The notes: generated from the sequence alone by a model not told the origin. Positions 53,845 to 62,725 are shown, counted from the first letter of the stretch. The stretch is DNA of 64,000 bases from Bizionia sp. M204 (GCF_023205095.1 NZ_CP046242.1:2097001-2161000); one strand, 5' to 3'. Numbers and translations: made by a program.

Positions 53845-55260
53845 ATGAAAAACAAACAACAAAACATACTCATTATCGGTGCTGGACTTTGTGGTAGCCT
53901 TTTAGCTTTGCGTATGGGGCAACGCGGTTATAAAGTGACGGTTATGGAAATGCGTCCCGACTTACGAAAAGTCGATATCAGCGCTGGTCGCTCTATAAAT
54001 TTGGCATTGTCAGATCGTGGCATTAAAGCCATGAATTTAGTAGGTATTCAAGACAAAGTAGAACCACTCTGTATCCCCATGAATGGGCGTATGTTACATG
54101 ACATGGAAGGTAACACAACCTTGGCGCCATATAGTGGTCGCGATCATGAGTTCATTAACTCCATTTCTCGTGGACAACTAAATGCGCTTTTATTGGATGA
54201 AGCTGAAAAACATGATAACGTGGATATCTATTTTAATAGAAAATGTGAATCTGTTGATTTTGAAAATACCACAGCTCGTTTTACTGAATTCAATACCCAA
54301 AAGGAATTTATTGAGGATGCCGATATTATTATTGCAACCGATGGTGCTGGTTCTGCCATGCGCCAAAGTTACTATTTAGGACATAAATTTTTGTTTAGCT
54401 TTTCACAAGACTATTTAACCCATGGCTATAAAGAATTAAGTATTCTTCCAGGCGAAAATGGCAGCTATAAAACCTATAAAAATGCCTTACATATCTGGGG
54501 CCGTGAAGCATTTATGCTTATTGCATTACCCAATTTGGATGGCAGTTTTACAGTAACTTTATTTTTAAGTTATGAAGAAGGTGAATACAATTTCAATAAT
54601 TTAACCACCAAAGAGCGTGTTTTAGAATTCTTCTCAAAATACTTTAAAGACGCTTTAGAATTGATGCCCAATTTGGTTGATGATTTCTTTGAGAATCCAA
54701 CCGCACCTTTAGGAACAGTAAAATGTTCGCCTTGGCATTACAAAGGAAACACCTTGCTCATGGGTGATGCCGCTCATGCTATTGTACCGTTTTACGGGCA
54801 AGGTATGAATGCATCTTTTGAAGATGTAGTAGAATTTGATAAAGTTTTAGATGCCGGTCATGCCAATTGGGAAACTATTTTTAATAAATACGAAACCTCT
54901 CGCAAAAAAGATACCGATGCTATTGCCGATTTAGCTATCGATAATTTCCACGAAATGAAAGGCCATGTCAATCATGCCAATTTTAGAGAAAAGCGTACAT
55001 TAGAAATGGCTTTTGAAAAAACATTTCCCAATCATTATTCATCCAAATATTCATTAGTGACATTTAATGAAAATGTTAGTTATCACGAGGCCATGACACG
55101 AGGCCGCGCGCAAGATAAAGCAATTTTGAACATGTTGGCTGATGGTGCAATTACAGAAGTTGAAAACATATCAAACGAAAAACTAAAAATTCTTTTAGAT
55201 AAGGTAAAAGCCGAAACCGAAGCCATTCTTGAAGATGATAGAATTGCTGGATTGAGATAA
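53845..55260 (+). CDS. kmo: Kynurenine 3-monooxygenase
   Basis: 471 aa FAD-dependent hydroxylase that converts kynurenine to 3-hydroxykynurenine with NADPH and O2. FAD motif IIGAGLCGSLLALRM, the Arg/Ser region AGRSINLALSDRG typical of KMO, DADIIIATDGAGSAMR, and the GD motif LLMGDAAHAIVPFYGQGMNASFED. The length matches bacterial KMO. 89 bp downstream of kynU, same strand. Confidence 0.95.
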   Translation: MKNKQQNILIIGAGLCGSLLALRMGQRGYKVTVMEMRPDLRKVDISAGRSINLALSDRGIKAMNLVGIQDKVEPLCIPMNGRMLHDMEGNTTLAPYSGRDHEFINSISRGQLNALLLDEAEKHDNVDIYFNRKCESVDFENTTARFTEFNTQKEFIEDADIIIATDGAGSAMRQSYYLGHKFLFSFSQDYLTHGYKELSILPGENGSYKTYKNALHIWGREAFMLIALPNLDGSFTVTLFLSYEEGEYNFNNLTTKERVLEFFSKYFKDALELMPNLVDDFFENPTAPLGTVKCSPWHYKGNTLLMGDAAHAIVPFYGQGMNASFEDVVEFDKVLDAGHANWETIFNKYETSRKKDTDAIADLAIDNFHEMKGHVNHANFREKRTLEMAFEKTFPNHYSSKYSLVTFNENVSYHEAMTRGRAQDKAILNMLADGAITEVENISNEKLKILLDKVKAETEAILEDDRIAGLR

Positions 55261-55349
55261 AAAACCGAACCAAACCTTTCCGAAAGAAGAGCAATGTAAG
55301 GTTAAAGTTATATTAATAAAGTACTCTTGTTTTCGCCCGAGTAAGAGTT

Positions 55350-55365
55350 CCTTCCCCAAGGAAGG
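55350..55365. repeat. Short hairpin between kmo and ridA-like gene
   Basis: ccttcc-ccaa-ggaagg inverted repeat in the 124 bp kmo/ridA gap. It may be a fragment of an intergenic repeat; there is no T-run, so it is not a strong terminator. Confidence 0.4.
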
Positions 55366-55384
55366 TTAGCATGGGCATTTTATT

Positions 55385-55786
55385 ATGACAAAAGTAACAC
55401 CAAGAGGCGCCTATCCACATGTAAAACGTGTAGGCGATTTTATATTTGTTTCAGGCACCAGTTCCCGAAGAGCTGACAATACCATTGCAGGCGTTGATAT
55501 TATTGACGAGATGGGAACAAAACACCTAAATGCGGAAGTACAAACACGTGAGGTTTTAAAAAATATTGATAAAAACCTACAAACCATTGGCGCATCTATA
55601 AAAGACGTGGTGGATGTTTCTACGTTTTTAGTAAACATGAACGACTTTGCGGGCTACAATAAAGCCTATGCTGAATTTTTCGATAAAGAAACGGGACCAA
55701 CAAGAACTACCGTTGCCGTACACCAATTACCACATCCAGATTTAGTAGTGGAGATTAAGGTAACGGCTTACAGAAAAGAAGAATAA
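55385..55786 (+). CDS. RidA-family protein, probable 2-aminomuconate deaminase
   Basis: 133 aa. RidA/YjgF fold with [18 protein letters not shown], the conserved Arg in [21 protein letters not shown] and the closing VTAYR. Generic RidA proteins hydrolyse imines, but a member located between kmo and an aminomuconate semialdehyde dehydrogenase is likely to be the deaminase turning 2-aminomuconate into 2-oxo-3-hexenedioate. The specific role is inferred from context. Confidence 0.85.
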   Translation: MTKVTPRGAYPHVKRVGDFIFVSGTSSRRADNTIAGVDIIDEMGTKHLNAEVQTREVLKNIDKNLQTIGASIKDVVDVSTFLVNMNDFAGYNKAYAEFFDKETGPTRTTVAVHQLPHPDLVVEIKVTAYRKEE

Positions 55787-55793
55787 AGAATTA

Positions 55794-55843
55794 AGACAAA
55801 AGAATAAAGACCGAGTAGATCTCTATTCTTTTATCTTTTGTCT
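55794..55843. repeat. Intergenic hairpin before the aldehyde dehydrogenase
   Basis: agacaaaaga (55794-55803) pairs with tcttttgtct (55834-55843), with further partial pairing inside (agaat with attct). A/T-rich, no T-run. Similar in style to the hairpin at 57324-57355. Confidence 0.5.
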
Positions 55844-55859
55844 ATCATCTTGAAATCAA

Positions 55860-57299
55860 ATGAACATTCAAAACTACATAAACGGAAAATTCATACCTCC
55901 CATTTCTAATGAGTGGATAGACAATTACAATCCTTCAAATGGTGAGATTTACGGACAAATTCCAAATTCATCAAAAGAAGATGTAGAAAACGCCTATATA
56001 GCTGCAAAATCAGCTTTCCCTAGTTGGTCTCAAACGACACTAGACGAACGTAGTCGCATTCTCATTAGAATTTCAGAAATACTAGAAGCCAACTTACAAC
56101 AATTTGCAGAAGCCGAAAGTAAGGACAATGGCAAAGCTATTTCTTTAGCCAAAGCCGTGGATATTCCTCGAGCCGCCAGTAACTTTCGTTTCTTTGGAAA
56201 TGCCATTACGCAATTTTCAAGTGAAAGCCATGAAAGCGTTGGTCAAGATGCGGTAAATTACACCTTACGTCAACCAATTGGTGTTGTGGCTTGTATTTCG
56301 CCATGGAATTTACCTTTGTATTTATTTACATGGAAAATTGCACCAGCTTTAGCTGCTGGCAATTGTGTGGTTGCCAAACCAAGTGAAGTCACTCCCATGA
56401 CGGCTTATTTATTAGGAGAAATTTGCAACGAAGCAGGTTTACCTAAAGGCGTATTGAATATTGTTCATGGTTTGGGTGGTTCAACAGGTCAAGCTATTAT
56501 TGAACATCCAGATATTAAGGCCATTTCATTTACTGGAGGCACCGCAACAGGCGCGCATATTGCCAAAGTAGCGGCGCCTATGTTTAAAAAATTATCATTG
56601 GAATTAGGTGGGAAAAATCCCAATATTATATTCGCAGATTGTGATTATAATGATATGCTGGACACAACTGTTCGGTCCTCATTTGCCAATCAAGGTCAGA
56701 TTTGTTTATGTGGAAGCCGAATTTTTGTAGAAGCGTCTATTTACGAAAAATTTAAAACTGATTTCGTTGCTAGAATACAGGCTTTAAAAGTTGGGCATCC
56801 ATCAGAAGCCGCAACCAATATTGGTGCTTTGGTTTCCAAATCACATCTTGAAAAAGTGATGGAATACATCCAAATTGCCCAAGACGAAAAGGGTAAAATT
56901 CTTTGTGGTGGCAATCAAGTCACTGTAGCAGGTTGTGAAAATGGCTACTATTTAGAGCCTACTGTTATAGAAGTACCAACCGACGAATGCCGCGTGAATC
57001 AAGAAGAAATTTTTGGGCCAGTTGTTACCATCATGCCTTTCCAAACGGAAGATGCCGTATTACAAATGGCTAACAAAGTTAAATACGGTTTATCCGCAAC
57101 ACTGTGGACAAATAATTTAAAACGTACCATGCGCATGAGTAATGAATTACAAGCTGGTATTGTTTGGGTAAATACGTGGATGATGCGTGATTTACGAACA
57201 CCTTTTGGCGGTGTAAAAGCATCTGGTGTTGGTCGTGAAGGTGGTTTTGAAGCCCTACGCTTTTTTACGGAGGCAAAAAATGTTTGTATAAAGTATTAA
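55860..57299 (+). CDS. Aldehyde dehydrogenase, probable 2-aminomuconate 6-semialdehyde dehydrogenase
   Basis: 479 aa ALDH. Catalytic Cys in NQGQICLCGSRIFVE, the Glu in LSLELGGKNPNIIF, the Rossmann GSTGQAIIEHP..ISFTGGTATG and EEIFGPVV. It oxidises an aldehyde to acid with NAD. The sequence type (hydroxymuconic-semialdehyde-like) and its position between the RidA protein and the 3-hydroxyanthranilate genes point to 2-aminomuconate semialdehyde as substrate. Confidence 0.9.
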   Translation: MNIQNYINGKFIPPISNEWIDNYNPSNGEIYGQIPNSSKEDVENAYIAAKSAFPSWSQTTLDERSRILIRISEILEANLQQFAEAESKDNGKAISLAKAVDIPRAASNFRFFGNAITQFSSESHESVGQDAVNYTLRQPIGVVACISPWNLPLYLFTWKIAPALAAGNCVVAKPSEVTPMTAYLLGEICNEAGLPKGVLNIVHGLGGSTGQAIIEHPDIKAISFTGGTATGAHIAKVAAPMFKKLSLELGGKNPNIIFADCDYNDMLDTTVRSSFANQGQICLCGSRIFVEASIYEKFKTDFVARIQALKVGHPSEAATNIGALVSKSHLEKVMEYIQIAQDEKGKILCGGNQVTVAGCENGYYLEPTVIEVPTDECRVNQEEIFGPVVTIMPFQTEDAVLQMANKVKYGLSATLWTNNLKRTMRMSNELQAGIVWVNTWMMRDLRTPFGGVKASGVGREGGFEALRFFTEAKNVCIKY

Positions 57300-57323
57300 A
57301 AAAGAACCCAGAAATTAGATGAC

Positions 57324-57355
57324 AGAAAATAGACTTATAAAATGTTCTATTTTCT
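57324..57355. repeat. Intergenic hairpin before the SDR gene
   Basis: agaaaatag (57324-57332) pairs with ctattttct (57347-57355). Lies inside an upstream in-frame reading of the SDR gene and supports the downstream ATG as its start. Confidence 0.5.
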
Positions 57356-57384
57356 TTACTCTTTTTTCTTTTATCTCAAATAAA

Positions 57385-58167
57385 ATGAATTTAGAACTAA
57401 ATAATAAGTACGCATTAGTTTGCGGTAGCACAGCAGGAATAGGAAAAGCAACAGCCATGGCACTTGCCAATGAAGGTGTTCAAGTTACCTTAATAGCTAG
57501 AAACGAAGACAAGCTAAAAGCTACTTTAGCAGACTTATCAGATCATAGAAACCACGATTATATAGTTGCCGATTTTTCAAACCCAGACGAATTGAAGTCA
57601 AAAGTTTCTGACTATATTTCAAAAAATCACGGATTCCATATATTGGTAAATAACACAGGTGGACCAGCCGGAGGCCCCGTTTTTATGGCAGATTTGGACG
57701 AATTTCAAAAAGCATTCACACAACATTTAAAATGTAATCATGTGCTAGCCCAAACGGTTGTTCCTTTTATGAAAAAAGCTGGTTATGGTAGAATTATAAA
57801 TGTTATTTCTACATCCGTTAAGCAACCTCTTGATGGGTTAGGTGTTAGTAACACCATTCGTGGCGCTGTTGCCAATTGGAGTAAAACCCTTGCCAATGAG
57901 TTAGGACAATTTGGAATTACGGTGAATAACGTGCTTCCTGGTGCCACTGGAACCGAAAGATTGACAGAGATTATTAAAAACAAATCAGCTAAATCCGGAA
58001 ATAGCGAAGAAGAAGCTGCCAACGCAATGAAACAAGCCGTTCCAGCTAAACGTTTTGCCAAACCTGAAGAGTTAGCTGATGCTATTACCTTCTTGGCCAG
58101 CGAGCGCGCTAGTTATATTAATGGCATTAATCTTCCTGTTGATGGCGGACGAACTAAAAGTCTTTAA
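57385..58167 (+). CDS. SDR-family oxidoreductase with divergent active site
   Basis: 260 aa from ATG 57385; an ATG at 57319 would add a 22-residue hydrophobic lead containing the intergenic hairpin. Cofactor loop VCGSTAGIGKATAMAL, NNTGGPAGG, and a C-terminal FLASERASYINGINLPVDGG. The usual Y-x-x-x-K is replaced by N-T-I-R (GVSNTIRGAVANWSK), as in an FabG-like subgroup. Its place in the kynurenine cluster suggests a role there, but no step of the pathway needs it obviously. Confidence 0.87.
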   Translation: MNLELNNKYALVCGSTAGIGKATAMALANEGVQVTLIARNEDKLKATLADLSDHRNHDYIVADFSNPDELKSKVSDYISKNHGFHILVNNTGGPAGGPVFMADLDEFQKAFTQHLKCNHVLAQTVVPFMKKAGYGRIINVISTSVKQPLDGLGVSNTIRGAVANWSKTLANELGQFGITVNNVLPGATGTERLTEIIKNKSAKSGNSEEEAANAMKQAVPAKRFAKPEELADAITFLASERASYINGINLPVDGGRTKSL

Positions 58168-58170
58168 AAA

Positions 58171-58626
58171 ATGATTAAGACCTTTTATATCACAATAGTT
58201 TTCATGCTTTTTTCAGGAATAAGTCATGCCCAATATACGCTGAAAAACTATTCCAATGCAGAAATTGATAAACTGCCAATAGTTAAAGAAATTGCTAATT
58301 GGATTCAGTATAATCAAATTGATAATGTGATACCTTTATTAGCCAATAAAAATATTATTGATCAGACGTATTTAGATTCAGAAACCACATTTTTATCCCT
58401 CGAGTATACTAGAGATCGAATTGATTCCAATACACATACCACTGTAGTCGATGATCGTAACATTGTTTGGTATGAACGCAACTTTTATAAAAACAGTAAA
58501 TCGAAATTAAAACCACGCTATCAAATTTACTTTACCGTAGAATTTAGTAACGATTCTTATAGGATAATTGATCTTCGATTTGGCAAGAAGAAAAAAATAA
58601 ACACGAGTGAATATGATACAAATTGA
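58171..58626 (+). CDS. Small secreted protein, function unknown
   Basis: 151 aa with signal peptide MIKTFYITIVFMLFSGISHAQ. The mature part has helices first (IVKEIANWIQYNQIDNVIPLLANK) and strands after (YQIYFTVEFSNDSYRIIDLRFG), an order seen in NTF2/SnoaL-like folds; by-eye match only. It starts 3 bp after the SDR stop, so it is in the kynurenine operon, though an exported protein there is unexpected. Confidence 0.65.
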   Translation: MIKTFYITIVFMLFSGISHAQYTLKNYSNAEIDKLPIVKEIANWIQYNQIDNVIPLLANKNIIDQTYLDSETTFLSLEYTRDRIDSNTHTTVVDDRNIVWYERNFYKNSKSKLKPRYQIYFTVEFSNDSYRIIDLRFGKKKKINTSEYDTN

Positions 58627-58638
58627 TGCCAAAGTTTG

Positions 58639-58646
58639 TAACTTTA
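58639..58646 (+). promoter_or_regulatory. Possible -7 box (TAACTTTA) upstream of haaO
   Basis: One mismatch to TAnnTTTG, 29 bp before the haaO ATG; could give haaO and the decarboxylase gene a separate start site. Confidence 0.27.
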
Positions 58647-58674
58647 TATCATTCATTTCTTAAAAAAACACAAA

Positions 58675-59211
58675 ATGAGCACCATATTTCCACCTATTAA
58701 TTTTAAAGCATGGATAGAAGAAAACAGACATCTTTTAAAACCACCAGTTGGCAATAAAGTTGTTTGGAAAGATGGCGACTTTATTGTGATGGTCGTGGGC
58801 GGCCCAAACAACCGAAAGGACTACCATTATAACGAAACACCTGAATTCTTTTACCAAATAGAAGGTGACATGGTTTTAAAGGTTATAGAAAATGGCAAAC
58901 CAAAAGATATTCATATAAACGAAGGAGACATTTTCCTACTACCGCCAAAAGTGCCGCATTCTCCACAACGAGGTGCCAACACCGTGGGATTAGTAATTGA
59001 ATATCCTCGAGAAAAAGGTGTTCAAGATGCCTTACTTTGGTTCTGTGAAAACTGCACCACTAAATTATACGAAGAGGATTTTACCGTTGAAAATATTGAA
59101 ACGGATATGCCTGTAATTTTTGATAAATACTACGGCGATCAAGCCAAACGAACATGTCCTAATTGTGGCGAAACCATGGAGCCACCAAAAAAAGTACAGA
59201 TAGAAGACTAA
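58675..59211 (+). CDS. haaO: 3-Hydroxyanthranilate 3,4-dioxygenase
   Basis: 178 aa cupin. It opens the ring of 3-hydroxyanthranilate to 2-amino-3-carboxymuconate semialdehyde. Fe(II) ligands sit in KDYHYNETPEFFYQIEGD and in KVPHSPQRG, and a C-terminal rubredoxin-like site has CENC and CPNCG, as in the bacterial enzyme. The Arg-containing GPNNRKDYH also fits. The decarboxylase gene starts 3 bp after its stop. Confidence 0.96.
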   Translation: MSTIFPPINFKAWIEENRHLLKPPVGNKVVWKDGDFIVMVVGGPNNRKDYHYNETPEFFYQIEGDMVLKVIENGKPKDIHINEGDIFLLPPKVPHSPQRGANTVGLVIEYPREKGVQDALLWFCENCTTKLYEEDFTVENIETDMPVIFDKYYGDQAKRTCPNCGETMEPPKKVQIED

Positions 59212-59214
59212 ATT

Positions 59215-60297
59215 ATGAAACGAAAACTTCGAATTAACGGCCACTCACACCTACTTCCCTATCCAGAGGAAATTCCCCAGTTTATGCAAGACAAGGGTAT
59301 TTTCTGGGTAGATAAAGACCGGAAATTTATGCTTCAGAAAGATTGGAACAGACCCATTACGGATTCTAGTTTCTTTTTAGATGAAAAGTTAGCATGGATG
59401 GAGCGTTTTAAAATAGACCACGCCGTAGTTTTAAATTTATCGCAGTTGTACGGAAATGGTTTACGTGTGGAAGAAATGCGAAAAGCTTTGCGTTTTCAAA
59501 ATGATTTTAATGCGAAAGCACAACGCGAAAACCCAAGTAAATTTACCTGTGGTTTTGTTGTTCACCCTGGTTTTGTAGAAGGTGCCTGTTGGGAAATTGA
59601 ACGTTGTGTGGAAGAACTAGGCATGCAATTACTCTGCTTACCAACGCACTATATGGATACCATTGGTACGTGGCGTTGTATTTTTGATGAAGAAAATGAG
59701 CCCATTTTTGAATTGGCCAATAAATATAATTTAGCCGTAGAAATTCATCCTTATGATGGTGAAAAGTTCATTAAGTTAGAAAACACCTCTTGGCGTTTTC
59801 ACTTAATTTGGATGTTGGCGCAATGCGCGGATGCCTATCATTTTTTAACCTTAAATGGGTACCAAGATAAGTTCCCAAATATGCGAACCTGTTTTGCACA
59901 TGGTGGCCAATTAGCACAAATTAATTTAGGCCGCCGAATTCAAGGGTTTGATGGCAGACCAGATTTATTTGAAGGCAAAAGTCACCCGAGAAAAGCCGTT
60001 GGACATAAAAACATCTTTTTTGATACTTTGGTTCATGATACTGGTGGCCTGCAATTATTAATAAAAAATCAAGGCTCCAAACAAGTGTTAATGGGACTTG
60101 ATGATCCCTATCCACTAGGCGAAATGGAAAGTGAAAAACAATCGTCCTATCCCGGAAAGATTTTAGATCTGGCAATGGAACAAAAAATAATTTCAGAAAC
60201 CGAACGCGATGCCATTTGGGAAGACAACGTTATCCAGTGGTTGTGTGGTGATGATGAAATAGCGAAACAGAAATTAGTCAACCGGATTTTAGGATAA
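59215..60297 (+). CDS. ACMSD-type decarboxylase (2-amino-3-carboxymuconate-6-semialdehyde)
   Basis: 360 aa, amidohydrolase superfamily. Zinc ligands: HSH near the N terminus (NGHSHLLP), a His in EIHPYD, FAHGGQL and the Asp in MGLDDPYPLGE. Decarboxylation of ACMS to 2-aminomuconate 6-semialdehyde stops its spontaneous cyclisation to quinolinate and commits carbon to catabolism. The N-terminal region (RKLRINGHSHLLPYPEEIP) is as expected for the bacterial enzyme. Confidence 0.93.
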   Translation: MKRKLRINGHSHLLPYPEEIPQFMQDKGIFWVDKDRKFMLQKDWNRPITDSSFFLDEKLAWMERFKIDHAVVLNLSQLYGNGLRVEEMRKALRFQNDFNAKAQRENPSKFTCGFVVHPGFVEGACWEIERCVEELGMQLLCLPTHYMDTIGTWRCIFDEENEPIFELANKYNLAVEIHPYDGEKFIKLENTSWRFHLIWMLAQCADAYHFLTLNGYQDKFPNMRTCFAHGGQLAQINLGRRIQGFDGRPDLFEGKSHPRKAVGHKNIFFDTLVHDTGGLQLLIKNQGSKQVLMGLDDPYPLGEMESEKQSSYPGKILDLAMEQKIISETERDAIWEDNVIQWLCGDDEIAKQKLVNRILG

Positions 60298-60360
60298 ATT
60301 GCCACTATAATCAAGCAAGCAGCTCAACAACAAACAACTCGCAACAGTTAACAATAAAAC

Positions 60361-61005
60361 ATGCATTTCCTTTCAGAAGATTTAGATACCTATGTGGTAA
60401 ACCATTCGGAAAACGAACCTGAATTACTACAACAGTTAACACGAGAAACCTACCAAAAAATTTTGCAACCACGCATGTTAAGTGGGCATTACCAAGGTCG
60501 CGTGTTAAGTATGATTTCTAAATTAATCAACCCAAAAACCATTTTGGAAATTGGCACTTATACCGGGTATTCCGCTTTGTGTTTAGCAGAAGGCATGCAA
60601 AAGGAAGGCGAACTTCATACCATTGATATTAACGAAGAGCTTGTTGATTTTCAGCGCAAATATTTTGATAAATCTGAATTTGGAAAGCAAATTCATCAGC
60701 ATTTAGGAAACGCCTTGGATATTATTCCAACACTCAATAAAACTTACGATTTGGTTTTTATAGATGCCGATAAGGAAAACTATTCTGTGTATTTTGAACT
60801 GATTATAGAGCGTTTAAATCCTGGAGGCATCATCTTGTCAGACAATGTACTTTGGAGTGGTAAAATACTCGATACAAGCTTTAAAAAGGACGACACATCC
60901 ACACCGGCTTTAATTGCATATAACACATTGCTTAAAAACGATCCACGTGTAGAAACTGTTTTATTACCCATTCGTGATGGGTTAACGATTAGCAGAAAAA
61001 AATAA
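60361..61005 (+). CDS. O-methyltransferase (COMT/CCoAOMT-like)
   Basis: 214 aa SAM-dependent methyltransferase of the family 3 type. SAM loop TILEIGTYTGYSALCLAEG, the metal/catechol-side DLVFIDADKENYSVYFE with Asp, and DNVLWSGKI. It would methylate a catechol-like or hydroxy group with Mg2+. It lies 63 bp after the ACMSD gene, same strand. A catechol-type substrate near kynurenine metabolites would be plausible, but such genes also stand alone elsewhere in this family of bacteria. Confidence 0.9.
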   Translation: MHFLSEDLDTYVVNHSENEPELLQQLTRETYQKILQPRMLSGHYQGRVLSMISKLINPKTILEIGTYTGYSALCLAEGMQKEGELHTIDINEELVDFQRKYFDKSEFGKQIHQHLGNALDIIPTLNKTYDLVFIDADKENYSVYFELIIERLNPGGIILSDNVLWSGKILDTSFKKDDTSTPALIAYNTLLKNDPRVETVLLPIRDGLTISRKK

Positions 61006-61114
61006 TAATTCACGACATTTAAAAATGTAAAGCACTTCCCATAAAAGGAGCCTAAATTTTTTGATTAATGTCATTTCTACATACTAATATCTATTATAAT
61101 CCAACAAAACAACC

Positions 61115-62242
61115 ATGTTTGAGAATACGGAAAATAACAGCTTTTGGAAGACAGGCAACGGTAAAGATTTTCTAGTTTGGGCCAATATCCATGAAGAAAA
61201 TTTAATATCTAATTATAGCACTCAATTATTTCTTCAGTACGATGATGAGCTAGAACCATTAACAAAAGTGTGGTTAGAAAATGGTGATTTTAAAACCATC
61301 ATGAAATCTTTACACCAGAATCATGAAAATAAGAACCTACCTTTAAACTATCTGAAATTTAAAAATAATTTGTACCATGTCCCAAATTGGGTTGATTTTG
61401 ATTTAATTCAAGCAGGCTGAAAACTTTCAGAAAGAAGTGGTCTAAACGGACTCTTGGTTTTACGCAACTTTGCCCTTTTAGGTGGATATAATTTTGCAAA
61501 CCTAACCAAGCCTTTAGTTGCTACTGGATCTTTAGAAAAGGGAGCCGCTAACCGCCTTTATAACACACTCAATTTTTGGGTTGAAGTTAGTAGAAGCGAT
61601 AAAAATGCACATGGCAAGCGCTTAAATGCATGCATGCAAACGCGCTTAATTCATTCTGCCTCGCGCTTAATGATTCAAAAAAAACATCCAGAATGGAATA
61701 AAGATTGCTATGGCGAGCCCATTAATTATGCCGATATGATTGCTACGAACATTGCTTTCACGGTTTACTACTTATATGGATTACAAAAATTAAATTTCAA
61801 CTATTCTGAAAAGGAAGAATTAGGCGTTTTCCACCTATGGAAATACGTAACCTATCTTTTAGGTGTTCCAAAGGAACTTATTCCGAACAATAAAATGGAA
61901 GCTTTAAGTTTCTTTCATTTTTGGACTAAATACCAAGGGCAACCAGACGAAGATGCTATTAAACTCTCCGAGTCGTTGTTAAATGAAAACACACCTATAA
62001 GTATGTTTAAGTTAGATATTATTAAACGAAATATGGGATATATTCATAAAAGTATTTCTAATTATTTAATTGATGGCAACATCCGGCAAAACTTAAATAT
62101 ACCAGAGGTCCGATTTAAGAATATCATTCCGAAAGCCGTGCAATTGAAGAATCAATTAATTATAAACACAGAACGGGAAATTCAGGAAGGAAGAGCAAAT
62201 CAGAAAAGTATATTGCATGATTATAAAAATGCCATCACTTAA
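61115..62242 (+). pseudogene. MpaB/DUF2236-type oxygenase with in-frame TGA
   Basis: One frame of 375 codons interrupted by TGA at 61418-61420. Before it: HEENLISNYSTQLFL and NYLKFKNNLYHVPNWVDFDL. After it: LNGLLVLRNFALLGGYNFAN, LVATGSLEKGAANRLYNT and RLIHSASRLMIQKKHPEW, the DUF2236 heme-oxygenase-like core related to latex-clearing and MpaB proteins. Frame and family continuity on both sides show one gene with one nonsense codon (TGG to TGA would do it). A TTG at 61454 could restart the C-terminal 262 residues, but that would lack the N-terminal helices. Confidence 0.85.
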
Positions 62243-62500
62243 CAGGTCATTTAAAATTCTAAATACAACATTTAGAAAATTATCCTCTCGTGGAATATTC
62301 TTAAAAGCAATTCACGATGGAGTTATGAACTAGTAGCAAGGTCTATAAACCTATTTATCCTGCAAGCTATCGGAAATAAATTGCTTTATTTAATTTTACC
62401 TAACTTGGTTGCTATAATAAACAAACCAGCTCATCAATTTGCATGTAATGTGGACGTGTAGTCTGGATTCTAACTTAGCACCTTTATAAATTATTTTTTT

Positions 62501-62725
62501 ATGAAATTAAACTTATTGTCCTGTGAAGCTCAAAAACCAGACAGACGAGCGATAGCCAAATGTATGGTTGAAATTTCAAATAACATATCTGAATCTCTAG
62601 CTAATGAACTCACCGATATTCTTTTAGAAGGCGATGCTGTTGCTATTGCCGTATCTGATAAAAACTCGGGTTCGGCATTAAGAGCTTTGCGAAAATTGGA
62701 TATTGATTATGAGATTATAGAGTAA
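62501..62725 (+). CDS. Small orphan protein
   Basis: 74 aa. Reads as alpha-beta: KLNLLSCEAQKPDRRAIAKCMVEISNNISESLANELTDILLEGDAVAIAVSDKNSGSALRALRKLDIDYEII, with no signal peptide. The C-terminal half (AIAVSDKNSGSALRALRKLDIDYEI) resembles the small fold of the ribosomal L7/L12 C-terminal domain, but this is weak. Isolated between non-coding stretches of 258 and 181 bp. Confidence 0.6.
   Translation: MKLNLLSCEAQKPDRRAIAKCMVEISNNISESLANELTDILLEGDAVAIAVSDKNSGSALRALRKLDIDYEIIE

Noticed and set aside
57319-57384. Longer N terminus of the SDR gene, resembling a signal peptide
   Set aside because: It covers an intergenic hairpin, and cytoplasmic SDRs have no signal; the ATG at 57385 gives the standard start.
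61418-61420. Selenocysteine codon
   Set aside because: No SECIS-like hairpin was apparent just downstream and the family is not a known selenoprotein; a nonsense change or an error is simpler.
62243-62500. Small RNA or tRNA in the 258 bp gap
   Set aside because: No tRNA-like T-arm, no strong hairpin with T-run and no promoter box found by eye.
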